A DNA stretch of 64,000 nucleotides, from assembly GCF_000017565.1 (NCBI RefSeq), contig NC_009719.1:3331001-3395000 (forward strand). Direction: 5' to 3'. This document shows, piece by piece, positions 38,820 to 48,002 of this stretch (positions within the stretch are counted from its first letter, which is position 1; each line of letters begins with the position of its first letter). The DNA comes from Parvibaculum lavamentivorans DS-1 (GTDB taxonomy: Bacteria > Pseudomonadota > Alphaproteobacteria > Parvibaculales > Parvibaculaceae). The position numbers and the translations under genes were made by a program. The notes beneath the pieces are model-generated. The model was given only the letters and a program-made list of their open reading frames with translations. It searched no databases and was not told the origin of the DNA.

Positions 38820-39728
38820 ATGCCGAAACTTCAGATGCTGCCCGCGGGCGCCTCTACCGATGAAATCCTCGACGTGCTGAAACGCGACGGCGCCCTCATT
38901 CTGACGGGCGTGCTGAGCCGCCAGGAACTCGATCAGGTTCTCGCCGAGACCATGCCCTATATCGACGCGACGCCGAACGGTGCGGATGATTTCGTCGGTC
39001 ACAAGACGACGCGCACCGGCGCGCTCGTGGCGCGTTCGGCCAAGTGCCGCGACCTCGTTTCCCACCCGATGATCGTCAAGGCGGCGGAAACCTTCCTGAA
39101 GCCCTTCTGCGAGCGCATCCAGCTCCATCTGACGCAGGTAATCCGCATTCGTCCCGGCCAGACGGCGCAGGCAATCCACCGCGACCGCTGGGCCTGGGGC
39201 ACGCACCTGAAGAATGTAGAACCGCAGTTCAATACGATCTGGGCGATCAGCGACTTCACGAAGGAAAACGGCGCCACACAGGTCTGCCCCGGCAGCCTCG
39301 GCTGGCCGGATGATTATCAGCCGACGGAAGATCAGATCGGTTATGCGGAAATGCCGGCCGGTTCAGTGCTGGTCTATTCCGGCGGCGTCTTCCATGGCGG
39401 CGGCGCAAACGTCTCCAATGGCGACCGCATCGGCATCAACATCACCTACACGCTTGGCTGGCTGCGTCAGGAAGAGAACCAGTATCTCTCCTGCCCGCCT
39501 GAAATCGCGAGAACGCTTCCGCGCGAGCTGCAGGCGCTGATCGGCTATTCGATGGGGGGCTATGCGCTTGGCTATTACTCGCCGCCGGGCGCCCCCGGCG
39601 AAGGCCCCGAAAGCGTGCCGCCCGAATATGCCCTCGGTCACACGGAGACCGCCATCTCCACGCTTGGCAGCGCGGACCTGCTCGAAAGCATCCGTGACGA
39701 AATCAGGGGCGAGAAGCAGACGGCCTAG
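38820..39728 (+). CDS. Phytanoyl-CoA dioxygenase (PhyH) family protein
   Basis: This is an Fe(II)/2-oxoglutarate-dependent oxygenase-like protein, 302 aa, with GGGAGGAA as ribosome binding site before ATG 38820. The iron triad is visible: HxD in [12 protein letters not shown], the distal His in [14 protein letters not shown], and the 2-oxoglutarate Arg in [14 protein letters not shown]. The substrate is unknown; relatives hydroxylate alkyl or acyl chains. Its upstream region is the breakpoint of the truncated kinase. Its stop overlaps the convergent kdsA stop by four bases. Confidence 0.88.
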   Translation: MPKLQMLPAGASTDEILDVLKRDGALILTGVLSRQELDQVLAETMPYIDATPNGADDFVGHKTTRTGALVARSAKCRDLVSHPMIVKAAETFLKPFCERIQLHLTQVIRIRPGQTAQAIHRDRWAWGTHLKNVEPQFNTIWAISDFTKENGATQVCPGSLGWPDDYQPTEDQIGYAEMPAGSVLVYSGGVFHGGGANVSNGDRIGINITYTLGWLRQEENQYLSCPPEIARTLPRELQALIGYSMGGYALGYYSPPGAPGEGPESVPPEYALGHTETAISTLGSADLLESIRDEIRGEKQTA

Positions 39729-40558
39729 GCCACCTTCGCCAACTCGTCGAACTTCCTGAGGCGCGCGAGCAGCGCCTCAAGCTCGTCGAGCTTCACCATG
39801 TTGGGCCCGTCGGACGGTGCATTGTCCGGGTCCTGGTGGGTTTCGATGAAGACGGCGGCGACACCGAGCGATACGGCGGCGGTGGCAATATGAGGCACCA
39901 TGCGGCGGTCGCCGCCCGATGCCGTGCCCTGCCCGCCCGGCTGCTGCACGGAATGCGTCGCGTCGATCACGACGGGGCACCGGCACTGCTCTTTCATGAT
40001 CGGCAGCGCGCGCATGTCGTTCACCAGCGTGTTGTAGCCGAAGCTCACGCCGCGCTCGGTCGCGAGCACGTTCGGATTGCCCGCATCCACCACCTTGTTG
40101 ACGACGTTCTTCATGTCCCAGGGCGCGAGGAACTGGCCCTTCTTCACATTGACGACCTTGCCTGTCTGCGCTGCCGCTTCCAGCAGGTCCGTCTGGCGGC
40201 AGAGAAAGGCCGGGATCTGCAGCACGTCGACAACACTCGCCACTTCCGCGCATTGATCGCGTTCATGTACGTCCGTCAGCACCGGCAGGCCGAGTTCCTT
40301 CTTCAGGTCTTCGAAGATCGGCAGCGCCAGTTCGAGGCCGAGGCCGCGCGTCGCGTTGCGGCTCGTGCGATTCGCCTTGTCGAATGACGTCTTGTAGATG
40401 AAGCCGATGCCCAGCCGGTCTGTGATTTCCTTCACCGCGCCCGCCATGTCGAAAGCATGCTGCCGCGTTTCGAGCTGGCAGGGTCCCGCGATCAGCACGA
40501 AGGGCTTGTCGTTGGCGATTTCGAGGTTGCCGATCCTGACGGTCTGGTTCGCGGGCAT
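39725..40558 (-). CDS. kdsA: 3-deoxy-8-phosphooctulonate synthase, metal-dependent type
   Basis: This enzyme condenses arabinose 5-phosphate and phosphoenolpyruvate to Kdo-8-phosphate for lipopolysaccharide. The protein is 277 aa. The N-terminal [16 protein letters not shown] carries the metal-ligand Cys that marks the metal-dependent class. Other motifs are [44 protein letters not shown] and [19 protein letters not shown]. It follows pyrG by six bases. A second KdsA of the other class is encoded at 56826-57674. Confidence 0.95.
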   Translation of the reverse strand: MPANQTVRIGNLEIANDKPFVLIAGPCQLETRQHAFDMAGAVKEITDRLGIGFIYKTSFDKANRTSRNATRGLGLELALPIFEDLKKELGLPVLTDVHERDQCAEVASVVDVLQIPAFLCRQTDLLEAAAQTGKVVNVKKGQFLAPWDMKNVVNKVVDAGNPNVLATERGVSFGYNTLVNDMRALPIMKEQCRCPVVIDATHSVQQPGGQGTASGGDRRMVPHIATAAVSLGVAAVFIETHQDPDNAPSDGPNMVKLDELEALLARLRKFDELAKVA

Positions 40559-40564
40559 GTCGGC

Positions 40565-42199
<1,635 letters not shown>

Positions 42200-42249
42200 C
42201 TAGATTACACCAAGCAAAACGATTCGAAGCGGCAAACGCAGCTTCGGCG

Positions 42250-42294
42250 AAAAATAATGAAGCAGGCCTCACACCGGTCCCGGCGGCGGCCTGC
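42250..42294 (-). terminator. Possible terminator between secG and pyrG
   Basis: On the minus strand GCAGGCC and GGCCTGC form a 7-bp stem around a 19-base loop, followed by TTCATTATTTTT. The large loop makes it a moderate candidate. Confidence 0.4.
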
Positions 42295-42302
42295 CTTGTC
42301 CT

Positions 42303-42737
42303 TTATTGAGCGCGCGGAACGCCGGGTTCAGCCGGTTCCGGTGCTTGCACGGGGGCCGCGGGGGCCTCGTCCGTCGCGGTTTCCGGCTGGTTTGCGGCCG
42401 GCGTCTGCTCTAAATCCGGGAATTCCGAGCCAAGCGGCGCCGGCACGTCCGGCACGGTTTCGTCGCCACCCGCCGTCGGCGGCGCGATCCGGTCGAGAAT
42501 TCCATCCGCGGAGCCGCCCCGCGAGGCGAGAATGCCGAGCACCAGGCTCGTCGTGATGAACAGCGCCGCCAGTACAGCGGTGGCCCGCGTCAATGCGTTG
42601 CCGGCGCCGCGGCCGGACATGAAGCCGTCGCCGCCACCGCCAATGCCCAGCGCGCCGCCCTCGGAGCGCTGCAGCAGAACGGTCGCGACCAGTGCCAGCG
42701 CGAGGATCAGGTGGATAATCAGGATGATGGTCGCCAT
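42303..42737 (-). CDS. secG: Preprotein translocase subunit SecG
   Basis: SecG is the small inner-membrane subunit that assists SecYE in protein export. The protein is 144 aa. Two hydrophobic helices are near residues 2-22 (TIILIIHLILALALVATVLL) and 53-72 (ATAVLAALFITTSLVLGILA). The conserved loop is QRSEGGALGIGGG. The long Pro/Ala/Glu-rich tail is typical of alphaproteobacterial SecG. The start is only 13 bases after the T-run of a hairpin, leaving little room for its own promoter. Upstream synteny normally gives tpiA, here displaced by about 4 kb. Confidence 0.93.
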   Translation of the reverse strand: MATIILIIHLILALALVATVLLQRSEGGALGIGGGGDGFMSGRGAGNALTRATAVLAALFITTSLVLGILASRGGSADGILDRIAPPTAGGDETVPDVPAPLGSEFPDLEQTPAANQPETATDEAPAAPVQAPEPAEPGVPRAQ

Positions 42738-42750
42738 GATACCTCAGGCA

Positions 42751-42786
42751 AAAAGAAAAGCCCCGGCCTCGTCGTTGCGGGCCGGG
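42751..42786 (-). terminator. Hairpin with T-run just upstream of secG
   Basis: On the minus strand CCCGGCC and GGCCGGG form a stem (42762-42786) around an 11-base loop, followed by CTTTTCTTTTT. It would end the transcript of the small-protein genes upstream. It lies so close to secG that it could act as an attenuator. Confidence 0.65.
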
Positions 42787-42975
42787 CCGGTCGCGGCGGT
42801 TTGTACCGCATGAGGGCGCGCGTTTCCAGCCCTTTACCGCTTGGCCGCGAAAAAGCTCAAAGCGCGCCGGGAGCGCCCGGCCGGCGTTCATGCATCTTTG
42901 AAAAAATCGGCTGGAAGGTACTGGGATTATTGCCGTTTGGAGTATTGCAGCAAGCCCTGTCCCGGTTCCGGCGGA

Positions 42976-43167
42976 TTAGCCGAGCTGGCCTTCGCGGACC
43001 ATACGCTCCTGACCATCGGCAACGCTCTTGATGCGGTACTGATAGTCGAGCCCTTCCGAGGGCAACTGGCGCAGAACCACATAGCTTCCGCGTGCCGCCG
43101 GCGGATAGGAACCGCCCGGGCTGAACTCGACAGTCTCGCCGATTTCGAATTTGTGCTTCTGCTGCAT
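42976..43167 (-). CDS. Small conserved hypothetical protein
   Basis: This is a 63-aa protein with the pattern FEIGETVEFSPGG, ARGSYVVLRQLP and YRIKSVADGQERMVREGQL. The compact beta-rich pattern resembles small SH3-like or KOW-like proteins seen in alphaproteobacteria, but I cannot assign a family. GAGGA overlaps the stop of the 56-aa gene upstream and serves as ribosome binding site, so the two are translated together. No membrane segment or signal is seen. Confidence 0.75.
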   Translation of the reverse strand: MQQKHKFEIGETVEFSPGGSYPPAARGSYVVLRQLPSEGLDYQYRIKSVADGQERMVREGQLG

Positions 43168-43170
43168 GAT

Positions 43171-43341
43171 CTATTCCTCGGACGTATCTTCGGGTGCGGC
43201 GGTATCGCCTGCATCGCCATCGGGAGATGCCTTGCGTTGCGCGGCCTTCTCCTCGCGGTCTTTCAGCTTTTGCTGCGCTTTCGCCGCCTTGGCGCGATTG
43301 CGTTCCGCACGTTCGTGATTGTAGTTAGGCTTGAAAGCCAT
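43171..43341 (-). CDS. Small charged hypothetical protein, 56 aa
   Basis: This short gene has ATG at 43341 and GAGGA five bases upstream. The protein begins MAFKPNYNHERAERNRAKAA. It continues with a Lys/Gln/Glu-rich helix (KAQQKLKDREEKAAQRKA) and ends in an acidic tail (GDAGDTAAPEDTSEE). It is almost certainly helical and could bind nucleic acid or another protein. The stop is three bases before the start of the 63-aa gene. Function unknown. Confidence 0.7.
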   Translation of the reverse strand: MAFKPNYNHERAERNRAKAAKAQQKLKDREEKAAQRKASPDGDAGDTAAPEDTSEE

Positions 43342-43373
43342 CCGGTCCTCGCTTCTTTCGGTCGCGGGTCGGG

Positions 43374-43601
43374 TTATTTCCGGGCGCCAACACGGTTGAG
43401 CGTCTTCACGCGGCTGCGCGGCCTGCCGGACTTCTCACCGATTTCGCGATCCTGGGCCTCGATGATCGCGCGCGCATTCGCCGTGTCGTCGGCGCCTTCG
43501 AGCTTCGATGTCGGGACTTTCCGGTTTGAACTCAGCGAGCCGTCCTCGTAGACGACGTTGAACGCGATAAAATCCGCATCCATTGGCTTTTTCTTCGCCA
43601 T
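43374..43601 (-). CDS. Small conserved hypothetical protein, 75 aa
   Basis: This 75-aa soluble protein begins MAKKKPMDADFIAFNVVYED and ends with the basic RPRSRVKTLNRVGARK. The middle contains GADDTANARAIIEAQDREI. The basic tail suggests nucleic-acid binding, but no known family is recognised. It lies 49 bases after the cold-shock gene, beyond a terminator, and 32 bases before the 56-aa gene, on the same strand. Confidence 0.7.
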   Translation of the reverse strand: MAKKKPMDADFIAFNVVYEDGSLSSNRKVPTSKLEGADDTANARAIIEAQDREIGEKSGRPRSRVKTLNRVGARK

Positions 43602-43619
43602 GGGTTCTTCTCCGGCAAA

Positions 43620-43643
43620 TAAAAAGGGGCGCCGGAGCGCCCC
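43620..43643 (-). terminator. Terminator of the cold-shock gene
   Basis: A 7-bp stem GGGGCGC/GCGCCCC with a 4-base loop is followed on the minus strand by TTTTTA, eight bases after the csp stop. Confidence 0.85.
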
Positions 43644-43650
43644 TTCAAAA

Positions 43651-43869
43651 TCAGGCGTTGCGCAGGTTGGCGGCCGAGACCTTGCCGCTGCGCTGGTCGG
43701 TCTCCAGATCGTAACCGATCTTCTGACCTTCGTTGAGCGAGCTCATGCCCGCGCGTTCAACTGCGGAGATGTGGACGAAAACGTCCTTGTCGCCGCCGTC
43801 CGGCTGAATGAAGCCGAAGCCCTTCTGGGAGTTGAACCACTTAACTGTTCCGTTCGCCATGTTTGGCAT
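43651..43869 (-). CDS. Cold-shock protein, CspA family
   Basis: This is a single-domain OB-fold RNA chaperone, 72 aa (69 if MANG at 43860 is used). RNP1 is KGFGFIQPD and RNP2 is VFVHISAVE, flanked by [10 protein letters not shown] good sigma70-type promoter lies about 140 bases upstream, giving a long untranslated leader as is usual for cold-inducible csp genes. A terminator follows immediately. Confidence 0.93.
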   Translation of the reverse strand: MPNMANGTVKWFNSQKGFGFIQPDGGDKDVFVHISAVERAGMSSLNEGQKIGYDLETDQRSGKVSAANLRNA

Positions 43870-44007
43870 TCCTTGTAGGTAGGTTGAGATAGTGCTGCCT
43901 TCGCACGCGCGAATAACAGATCAAAATTTTGCGGGATCGGGAAAGACAGGTCCGGCGCTCGATCGCGAGCGTGGAGAGCAGCCGAACCAGTAAAATTCGA
44001 TTTTGGG

Positions 44008-44036
44008 TATATAGGCCGTTCTCCGCACACTTACAA
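44008..44036 (-). promoter_or_regulatory. Promoter of the cold-shock gene
   Basis: On the minus strand TTGTAA, a 17-base spacer and TATATA match sigma70-type boxes. The predicted transcript start near 44000 gives a leader of about 130-140 bases before the csp start. Confidence 0.6.
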
Positions 44037-44088
44037 GGAATATGAGAAAACAGGCCCGGATCGGCCCGATTATTCTTTCAGGCGGCAC

Positions 44089-44991
44089 TCATGAAGGCGG
44101 GCCGGGAGTGGTGATCGGCTGAATTCCGGGAGAACTGGCCGCCGGAGAAGAGAGAATGGGGCCATTGGCCGCTTCGCGGGTTTCAAGGGCAATGTCCCAG
44201 TTATGCGGCTCGGCGGCCAGCTTGGCGAGTATATCGAGGTCAGGCGCGCCATGCGCTGCCGTGAGGCCATAGGCGAGGTGTCCGTCAGACCAGAAGACCC
44301 GGCCGCCATCGCCTGCGGGTGCAACCTCCCGGCTCGGCATCGCCATCACGAGCAGTTCCACCTCCTCGCCATCAGCGTTGACATAAGTCGCCCTCAGCAT
44401 CGGCTGTCCGTCTCCGGCCGCCATCCGCGAGAAATGTTTCAGGCCAAATCCGGCGCCGGAAAGGTCTGGCGCGGCGCGCAGCATTTCGAGGCGCGGCAGA
44501 CCAATCCTTTCGGCGCGCGCAGCGTCCATGCCGGCCATTGCCGCATCTGCGACCGGCCGCGCGGTGAGGCCCCGCTCCTCGCTCATCGCGGCCACGACGT
44601 CTGCGGGCAGGCCCGCAGCCATTTCCGGTCCGCTTCCGCGCACATCGCCCGCATGTTGGCCGGTGAAGAAACCAAGCGCCAGCATCGCCGCCATCGCGGA
44701 GGCCGCCGCCATGACACGATATCGGGGCTTCCGTCCCCTCCCCGGTCCGAAAGCGTTGGCAAGACGTGGCGGCAGAGTGTGCATGGGCGGGAGGGATGCG
44801 CGTATGGCGGCGTTGATCGCCTGCCAGTCTTCGACCTCTTGCCGCGCAGCGGGATCGGAGGCGAGGCGCGCTTCCACCGCTGCCCGCAATGCCGGGTCGT
44901 CGTCCAGCATTCCGTCGGCATAGGCATGAAGTCCCGCCTTCAGCATGTCTTCCGTGAATATCCTTTCCGGGACCGGTCTCTCATCCGTCAT
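44089..44991 (-). CDS. Transmembrane anti-sigma factor
   Basis: This is the cognate regulator of the ECF sigma factor encoded directly upstream, with a four-base overlap. The protein is 300 aa. The N-terminal cytoplasmic domain includes LHAYADGMLDDDPALRAAVEARL, the anti-sigma helical pattern. One membrane helix follows near residues 93-112 (VMAAASAMAAMLALGFFTGQ). The periplasmic part is Ala/Gly-rich. There are no cysteines, so it is not a zinc anti-sigma (HxxxCxxC) type. The signal is probably perceived in the periplasm. Confidence 0.82.
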   Translation of the reverse strand: MTDERPVPERIFTEDMLKAGLHAYADGMLDDDPALRAAVEARLASDPAARQEVEDWQAINAAIRASLPPMHTLPPRLANAFGPGRGRKPRYRVMAAASAMAAMLALGFFTGQHAGDVRGSGPEMAAGLPADVVAAMSEERGLTARPVADAAMAGMDAARAERIGLPRLEMLRAAPDLSGAGFGLKHFSRMAAGDGQPMLRATYVNADGEEVELLVMAMPSREVAPAGDGGRVFWSDGHLAYGLTAAHGAPDLDILAKLAAEPHNWDIALETREAANGPILSSPAASSPGIQPITTPGPPS

Positions 44992-45536
44992 TTCACTCTC
45001 CTCAACCGCGCCGGCATCGGGCGGACGGTATCCGTCTCCTCGCGGTCGATTGCGTCGCGGTCGATCGTTTCGCGCAATGCTTCACGTCCGCGAAACAGCC
45101 GCGAGCGAAGTGTGCCGATCGGAATGTCGAGCATCGACGCCGCCTCGTCGTAACTTGCGCCTTCGAGTGCGATCAGCACCACCGCCGCGCGTTGTTCGTG
45201 CGGCAGTGCCGCCAGCGCCCGCGACATTTCATTCGCCATCAACTGCGCTTCCTGCGGCGTTGTATGCGCATGTTTCGGATCCGCCAGTGTCTCGTCGTCG
45301 ATTTCTTCCGGGCTCCGTTTCGTTCCGCGCCGCGAGTTCAGGAACAGGCGGTAGAGAATGCGGAAGAGCCAACTGCGCACGGAACCGTCGCGCCGCCATT
45401 GATGACGTTTGCTCCAGGCGCGCTCCAGCGTGTCCTGCACAAGATCGTCGCCCTCTTCCGCCGAGCGGCAGAGCGATTTCGCAAATCGCCGCAGATGCGG
45501 GATTTCCTTTTCGACATACCAGCCGAGATCGTCCAT
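44988..45536 (-). CDS. ECF-family RNA polymerase sigma factor
   Basis: This is an extracytoplasmic-function sigma factor, 182 aa from ATG 45536, which has GGAG seven bases upstream. An ATG at 45557 would add seven residues but has no ribosome binding site. Region 2 is FAKSLCRSAEEGDDLVQDTL with RSWLFRILYRLFLN. Region 4 is LPHEQRAAVVLIALEGASYD and IPIGTLRSRLFRGREAL. The anti-sigma gene overlaps its stop. A matching ECF-type promoter lies just upstream, so the pair is probably autoregulated. Confidence 0.93.
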   Translation of the reverse strand: MDDLGWYVEKEIPHLRRFAKSLCRSAEEGDDLVQDTLERAWSKRHQWRRDGSVRSWLFRILYRLFLNSRRGTKRSPEEIDDETLADPKHAHTTPQEAQLMANEMSRALAALPHEQRAAVVLIALEGASYDEAASMLDIPIGTLRSRLFRGREALRETIDRDAIDREETDTVRPMPARLRRVK

Positions 45537-45572
45537 GCGGCGGCTCCGGTCATTCATATGCCGTCAAGCCAA

Positions 45573-45598
45573 CAGACACATATGGCGAGAAAAAGTTC
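45573..45598 (-). promoter_or_regulatory. ECF-type promoter of the sigma/anti-sigma genes
   Basis: On the minus strand GAACTT, 15 bases and GTCTG match the sigmaE-like consensus (GGAACTT-N15/16-GTCTA). The leader to ATG 45536 would be about 30 bases. A similar promoter reads in the opposite direction at 45630-45658. Confidence 0.6.
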
Positions 45599-45629
45599 GC
45601 AAGGATTTGAAATTCTTTTTTCGCGCACG

Positions 45630-45658
45630 GGAACTTTCGCCCTCGCGCTGCTGTCTGG
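45630..45658 (+). promoter_or_regulatory. ECF-type promoter of the DUF4168 gene
   Basis: GGAACTT (45630-45636), 16 bases and GTCTGG (45653-45658) match the same pattern as the sigma factor's own promoter. The predicted start near 45665 is 60 bases before the gene. Confidence 0.6.
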
Positions 45659-45724
45659 TTCACAGCGCCGGCAAACCGCCAGATTGCGGCGGCGCATCTA
45701 TGGGATGAATTCAAGGAGTATCTT

Positions 45725-46132
45725 ATGCGAAAGAAGCCAGGCACCGCCCGCACGACTGTTCTCGGCGCCGTCATTCTCGGACTGTCGGCGACGATGGCCG
45801 CCGCGCCCGCCGTTGCGATGGATCGCATGGCGCAAGCGCAGCCGCAGGAAGGCGCGTTTTCCGATCAGCAGCTCCAGGCTTATGCAAAGTCGGTGATCGA
45901 AGTGCAGCAGATCAACATGTCGATGGAGCAGGAGATGCAGGCCGCGCAGGACCCGGCCGACAAGGAGGCCGTGCAGAAGCAGGCCTATACCGACCTTGAA
46001 GCCGTCATCGCGTCCAACGGCCTTTCCGTCGAGGAATACAACGCCATCACCGCGCAGGCGCAGAGCGATGAAGCCACACGCGAAAAGGTGACGGCCTATC
46101 TCCAGCAGATGCAGGGCGGCGGCAATATGTAA
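45725..46132 (+). CDS. DUF4168 domain exported protein
   Basis: This is a small periplasmic protein, 135 aa, with AAGGAG seven bases before the start. The signal peptide is TTVLGAVILGLSATMAAAPAVA, about the first 31 residues. The mature part is helical and contains FSDQQLQAYAKSVIEVQQI and SNGLSVEEYNAITAQAQSD, the DUF4168 pattern. It is Gln/Met-rich near the end. Its predicted ECF promoter and divergent position make it a likely target of the adjacent sigma factor in an envelope stress response. Confidence 0.82.
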   Translation: MRKKPGTARTTVLGAVILGLSATMAAAPAVAMDRMAQAQPQEGAFSDQQLQAYAKSVIEVQQINMSMEQEMQAAQDPADKEAVQKQAYTDLEAVIASNGLSVEEYNAITAQAQSDEATREKVTAYLQQMQGGGNM

Positions 46133-46200
46133 CTGCCGATGCGACGCACTCAGCGGCGAGTAGCGTGAGTTGTGTTCGGGCAGTTCGCGCGCTTGCACCG

Positions 46201-46234
46201 GACGGTCCCCGGCGCCCTCCGCCCGGGGGCCGTC
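46201..46234. terminator. Hairpin between convergent genes
   Basis: GACGGTCCCC and GGGGGCCGTC form a 10-bp stem with one G:T pair, between the DUF4168 gene and the convergent PAS gene. There is no T-run, so termination is only possible, not proven. Confidence 0.4.
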
Positions 46235-46246
46235 TACGCGTGCGCC

Positions 46247-46777
46247 TCACGAACGGGGCAGCCCCGCCCCTATGTCGATCCACTCGCCCGCGCCGATTTC
46301 CAGGATCTGGACTTTTTCCTCATCATGCATTCCGACGACGCCGAGCACGCCGACCAGCGCCATGATGATCCAGCTCCCTTCCCGCTCGTTGCAGAACGGC
46401 AGGTCGAGCGCCTCGCATTCCAGCACATAGCCGGTCGCCGCCTGCACGGTGATGCCGAAGCGGCCGCCGCAAGGCGTTGCCATCATCGGCTCGCTCGCTT
46501 CGAAAAAGGAAGAGATCGCGTCGTCCTTCAGCAGCTCCAGATAGGGCCGCCGCGTCGGGTCGTATCCCAGTATCTCGGTGAGCCCCGACCCGGCATAGCG
46601 AAACACCGCCGGTTGCCGGTCATTATATTCGATCATCACGATCATCGGCATGAGATCGCGGATCGCGACGGGATCGAAAGCATTGCGATCCGGGACAAGG
46701 CCGCGCTTGGGAAGACTGTTCCAATAGCCGAAGAAGCGCGCGCAGTCGCGCGAATGAAAGGTTGCCGCGTTACTCAT
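46247..46777 (-). CDS. PAS-domain protein (PAS_5 type)
   Basis: This is a soluble 176-aa single-domain protein from ATG 46777, with AGGG upstream. An upstream extension lacks a binding site. The pattern CARFFGYWNSLPKRGLVPDR and FDPVAIRDLMPMIVMIEY matches the alphaproteobacterial PAS_5 family (PF07310), followed by FRYAGSGLTEILGYD. No output domain is attached. It may sense a small ligand and act through partners. It reads in the same direction as tpiA upstream, 80 bases away. Confidence 0.82.
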   Translation of the reverse strand: MSNAATFHSRDCARFFGYWNSLPKRGLVPDRNAFDPVAIRDLMPMIVMIEYNDRQPAVFRYAGSGLTEILGYDPTRRPYLELLKDDAISSFFEASEPMMATPCGGRFGITVQAATGYVLECEALDLPFCNEREGSWIIMALVGVLGVVGMHDEEKVQILEIGAGEWIDIGAGLPRS

Positions 46778-46857
46778 GGCTACCCTGATGACCGAGGGAC
46801 AAACGATCTCCCCCAATGCACCTTCAGGGTTAACAGAAGGTTAACGCGTGCGATCAC

Positions 46858-47610
46858 TCAGGCGTAGGCAGAGACGATCCCCCAGAAATCCTCCGCCTTG
46901 AGGCTCGCGCCGCCGACCAGCGCGCCGTTGACGTTCGGCACCGCCATCAATTCGGCCGCGTTCGAGGGCTTCACCGAGCCGCCATAGAGAATGCGCATCT
47001 TCGCGCCTTCCGCGCCGAAGCGGGCGTCGAGCGCCTTGCGGATTGCGGCATGGACCTTGGCCACGTCGTCCGCCGTCGGCGTGCGGCCGGTGCCGATCGC
47101 CCAGACCGGCTCATAGGCGATGACGGTCGTCTTCGCCGTCGCACCGGCGGGAAGCGAGCCCTTGAGCTGGCCCTTGATGATTTTCAGCGTCTCGCCCGCG
47201 TCGCGCTGCGCTTCCGTCTCGCCCACACACACGATCGCGACGAGCCCGGCGCGGTGCGCGGCTTCCGCCTTCGCCTTCACATCCGCGTCCGTCTCGCCAT
47301 GATCGGCGCGGCGCTCCGAATGGCCGACGATGACATAGGACGCACCCGCATCCTTCAGCATCTCCGCCGACACATCGCCGGTATGGGCGCCGCTCTCCTT
47401 CGCATGGCAGTCCTGGCCGCCAATGGCGATCTTGGTGCCCTTCGCTGCGTCCTTCAGCGTGGCGATCAATGTCGCCGGCGGGCAGATCAGCACGTCGCAG
47501 CCAGGCTTTTCCTTGCCGAGCTTTTTCGCGAGCGCGGTCAGTTCCTTCTTCGAGGCCTTCAGCCCGTTCATCTTCCAGTTGCCCGCCACCAGCGCCTTGA
47601 CGCGTGCCAT
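46858..47610 (-). CDS. tpiA: Triose-phosphate isomerase
   Basis: TpiA interconverts glyceraldehyde 3-phosphate and dihydroxyacetone phosphate. The protein is 250 aa. The N terminus [18 protein letters not shown] carries the catalytic Asn and Lys. The electrophile His is in IVGHSERR and the base Glu in [18 protein letters not shown]. The phosphate loop is [15 protein letters not shown]. In related genomes tpiA lies beside secG; here about 4 kb of other genes separates them. Confidence 0.97.
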   Translation of the reverse strand: MARVKALVAGNWKMNGLKASKKELTALAKKLGKEKPGCDVLICPPATLIATLKDAAKGTKIAIGGQDCHAKESGAHTGDVSAEMLKDAGASYVIVGHSERRADHGETDADVKAKAEAAHRAGLVAIVCVGETEAQRDAGETLKIIKGQLKGSLPAGATAKTTVIAYEPVWAIGTGRTPTADDVAKVHAAIRKALDARFGAEGAKMRILYGGSVKPSNAAELMAVPNVNGALVGGASLKAEDFWGIVSAYA

Positions 47611-47801
47611 TTGTCCGCTCCGCTCGATTGAGAATTCTTGTGTCGCGTTCGTTTAGCAGATGCCTCCGCCGCCCGCCAACATTGCGCCGCGCGGCGGGTC
47701 CGGCGATGGGTGATTTTAACCTGCGTGAAATAGAACACAGGTAAGGCGAAAGTTTCATTCACATGACTATTCATTTGGCAAGTAAACGACTCAGGAGTAG
47801 C

Positions 47802-47897
47802 GTGCGCGCCATGACACAGCTTTGGATGCAACAGGTCGAAAAGACCTTCGGTCGACACTACTCGCCTTCGGGGCCGGGTCGCTTGCGCGCGCGCTAA
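47802..47897 (+). CDS. Candidate 31-residue peptide ORF
   Basis: A GTG start has AGGAG four bases upstream, and an in-frame ATG is at 47811. The peptide is Arg-rich at the end and contains TQLWMQQVEKTFGRHY. A terminator-like hairpin begins 27 bases after the stop. It may be a leader peptide, a small protein or part of a small RNA. No homologue is recognised. Confidence 0.3.
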   Translation: MRAMTQLWMQQVEKTFGRHYSPSGPGRLRAR

Positions 47898-47923
47898 ACA
47901 AGCCTGCAAAATCGACACTTTCC

Positions 47924-47952
47924 AGCCCCGCTCAAATCAGATCGGGGCTTTT
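47924..47952 (+). terminator. Hairpin with T-run after the 31-residue ORF
   Basis: AGCCCCG and CGGGGCT form a 7-bp stem with a 12-base loop, followed by TTTT. It reads on the plus strand only; the reverse side has no T-run. It implies a short plus-strand transcript. Confidence 0.55.
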
Positions 47953-48002
47953 GCGTTTCAAGCTTCCGGTCGGTGATCCACTCACGTTCCCGGAGTTTCA
48001 AC

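Noticed and set aside
42328-42891. A 187-codon minus-strand frame running into secG
   Set aside because: It overlaps secG in another frame and crosses the hairpin upstream of secG; no homology is seen.
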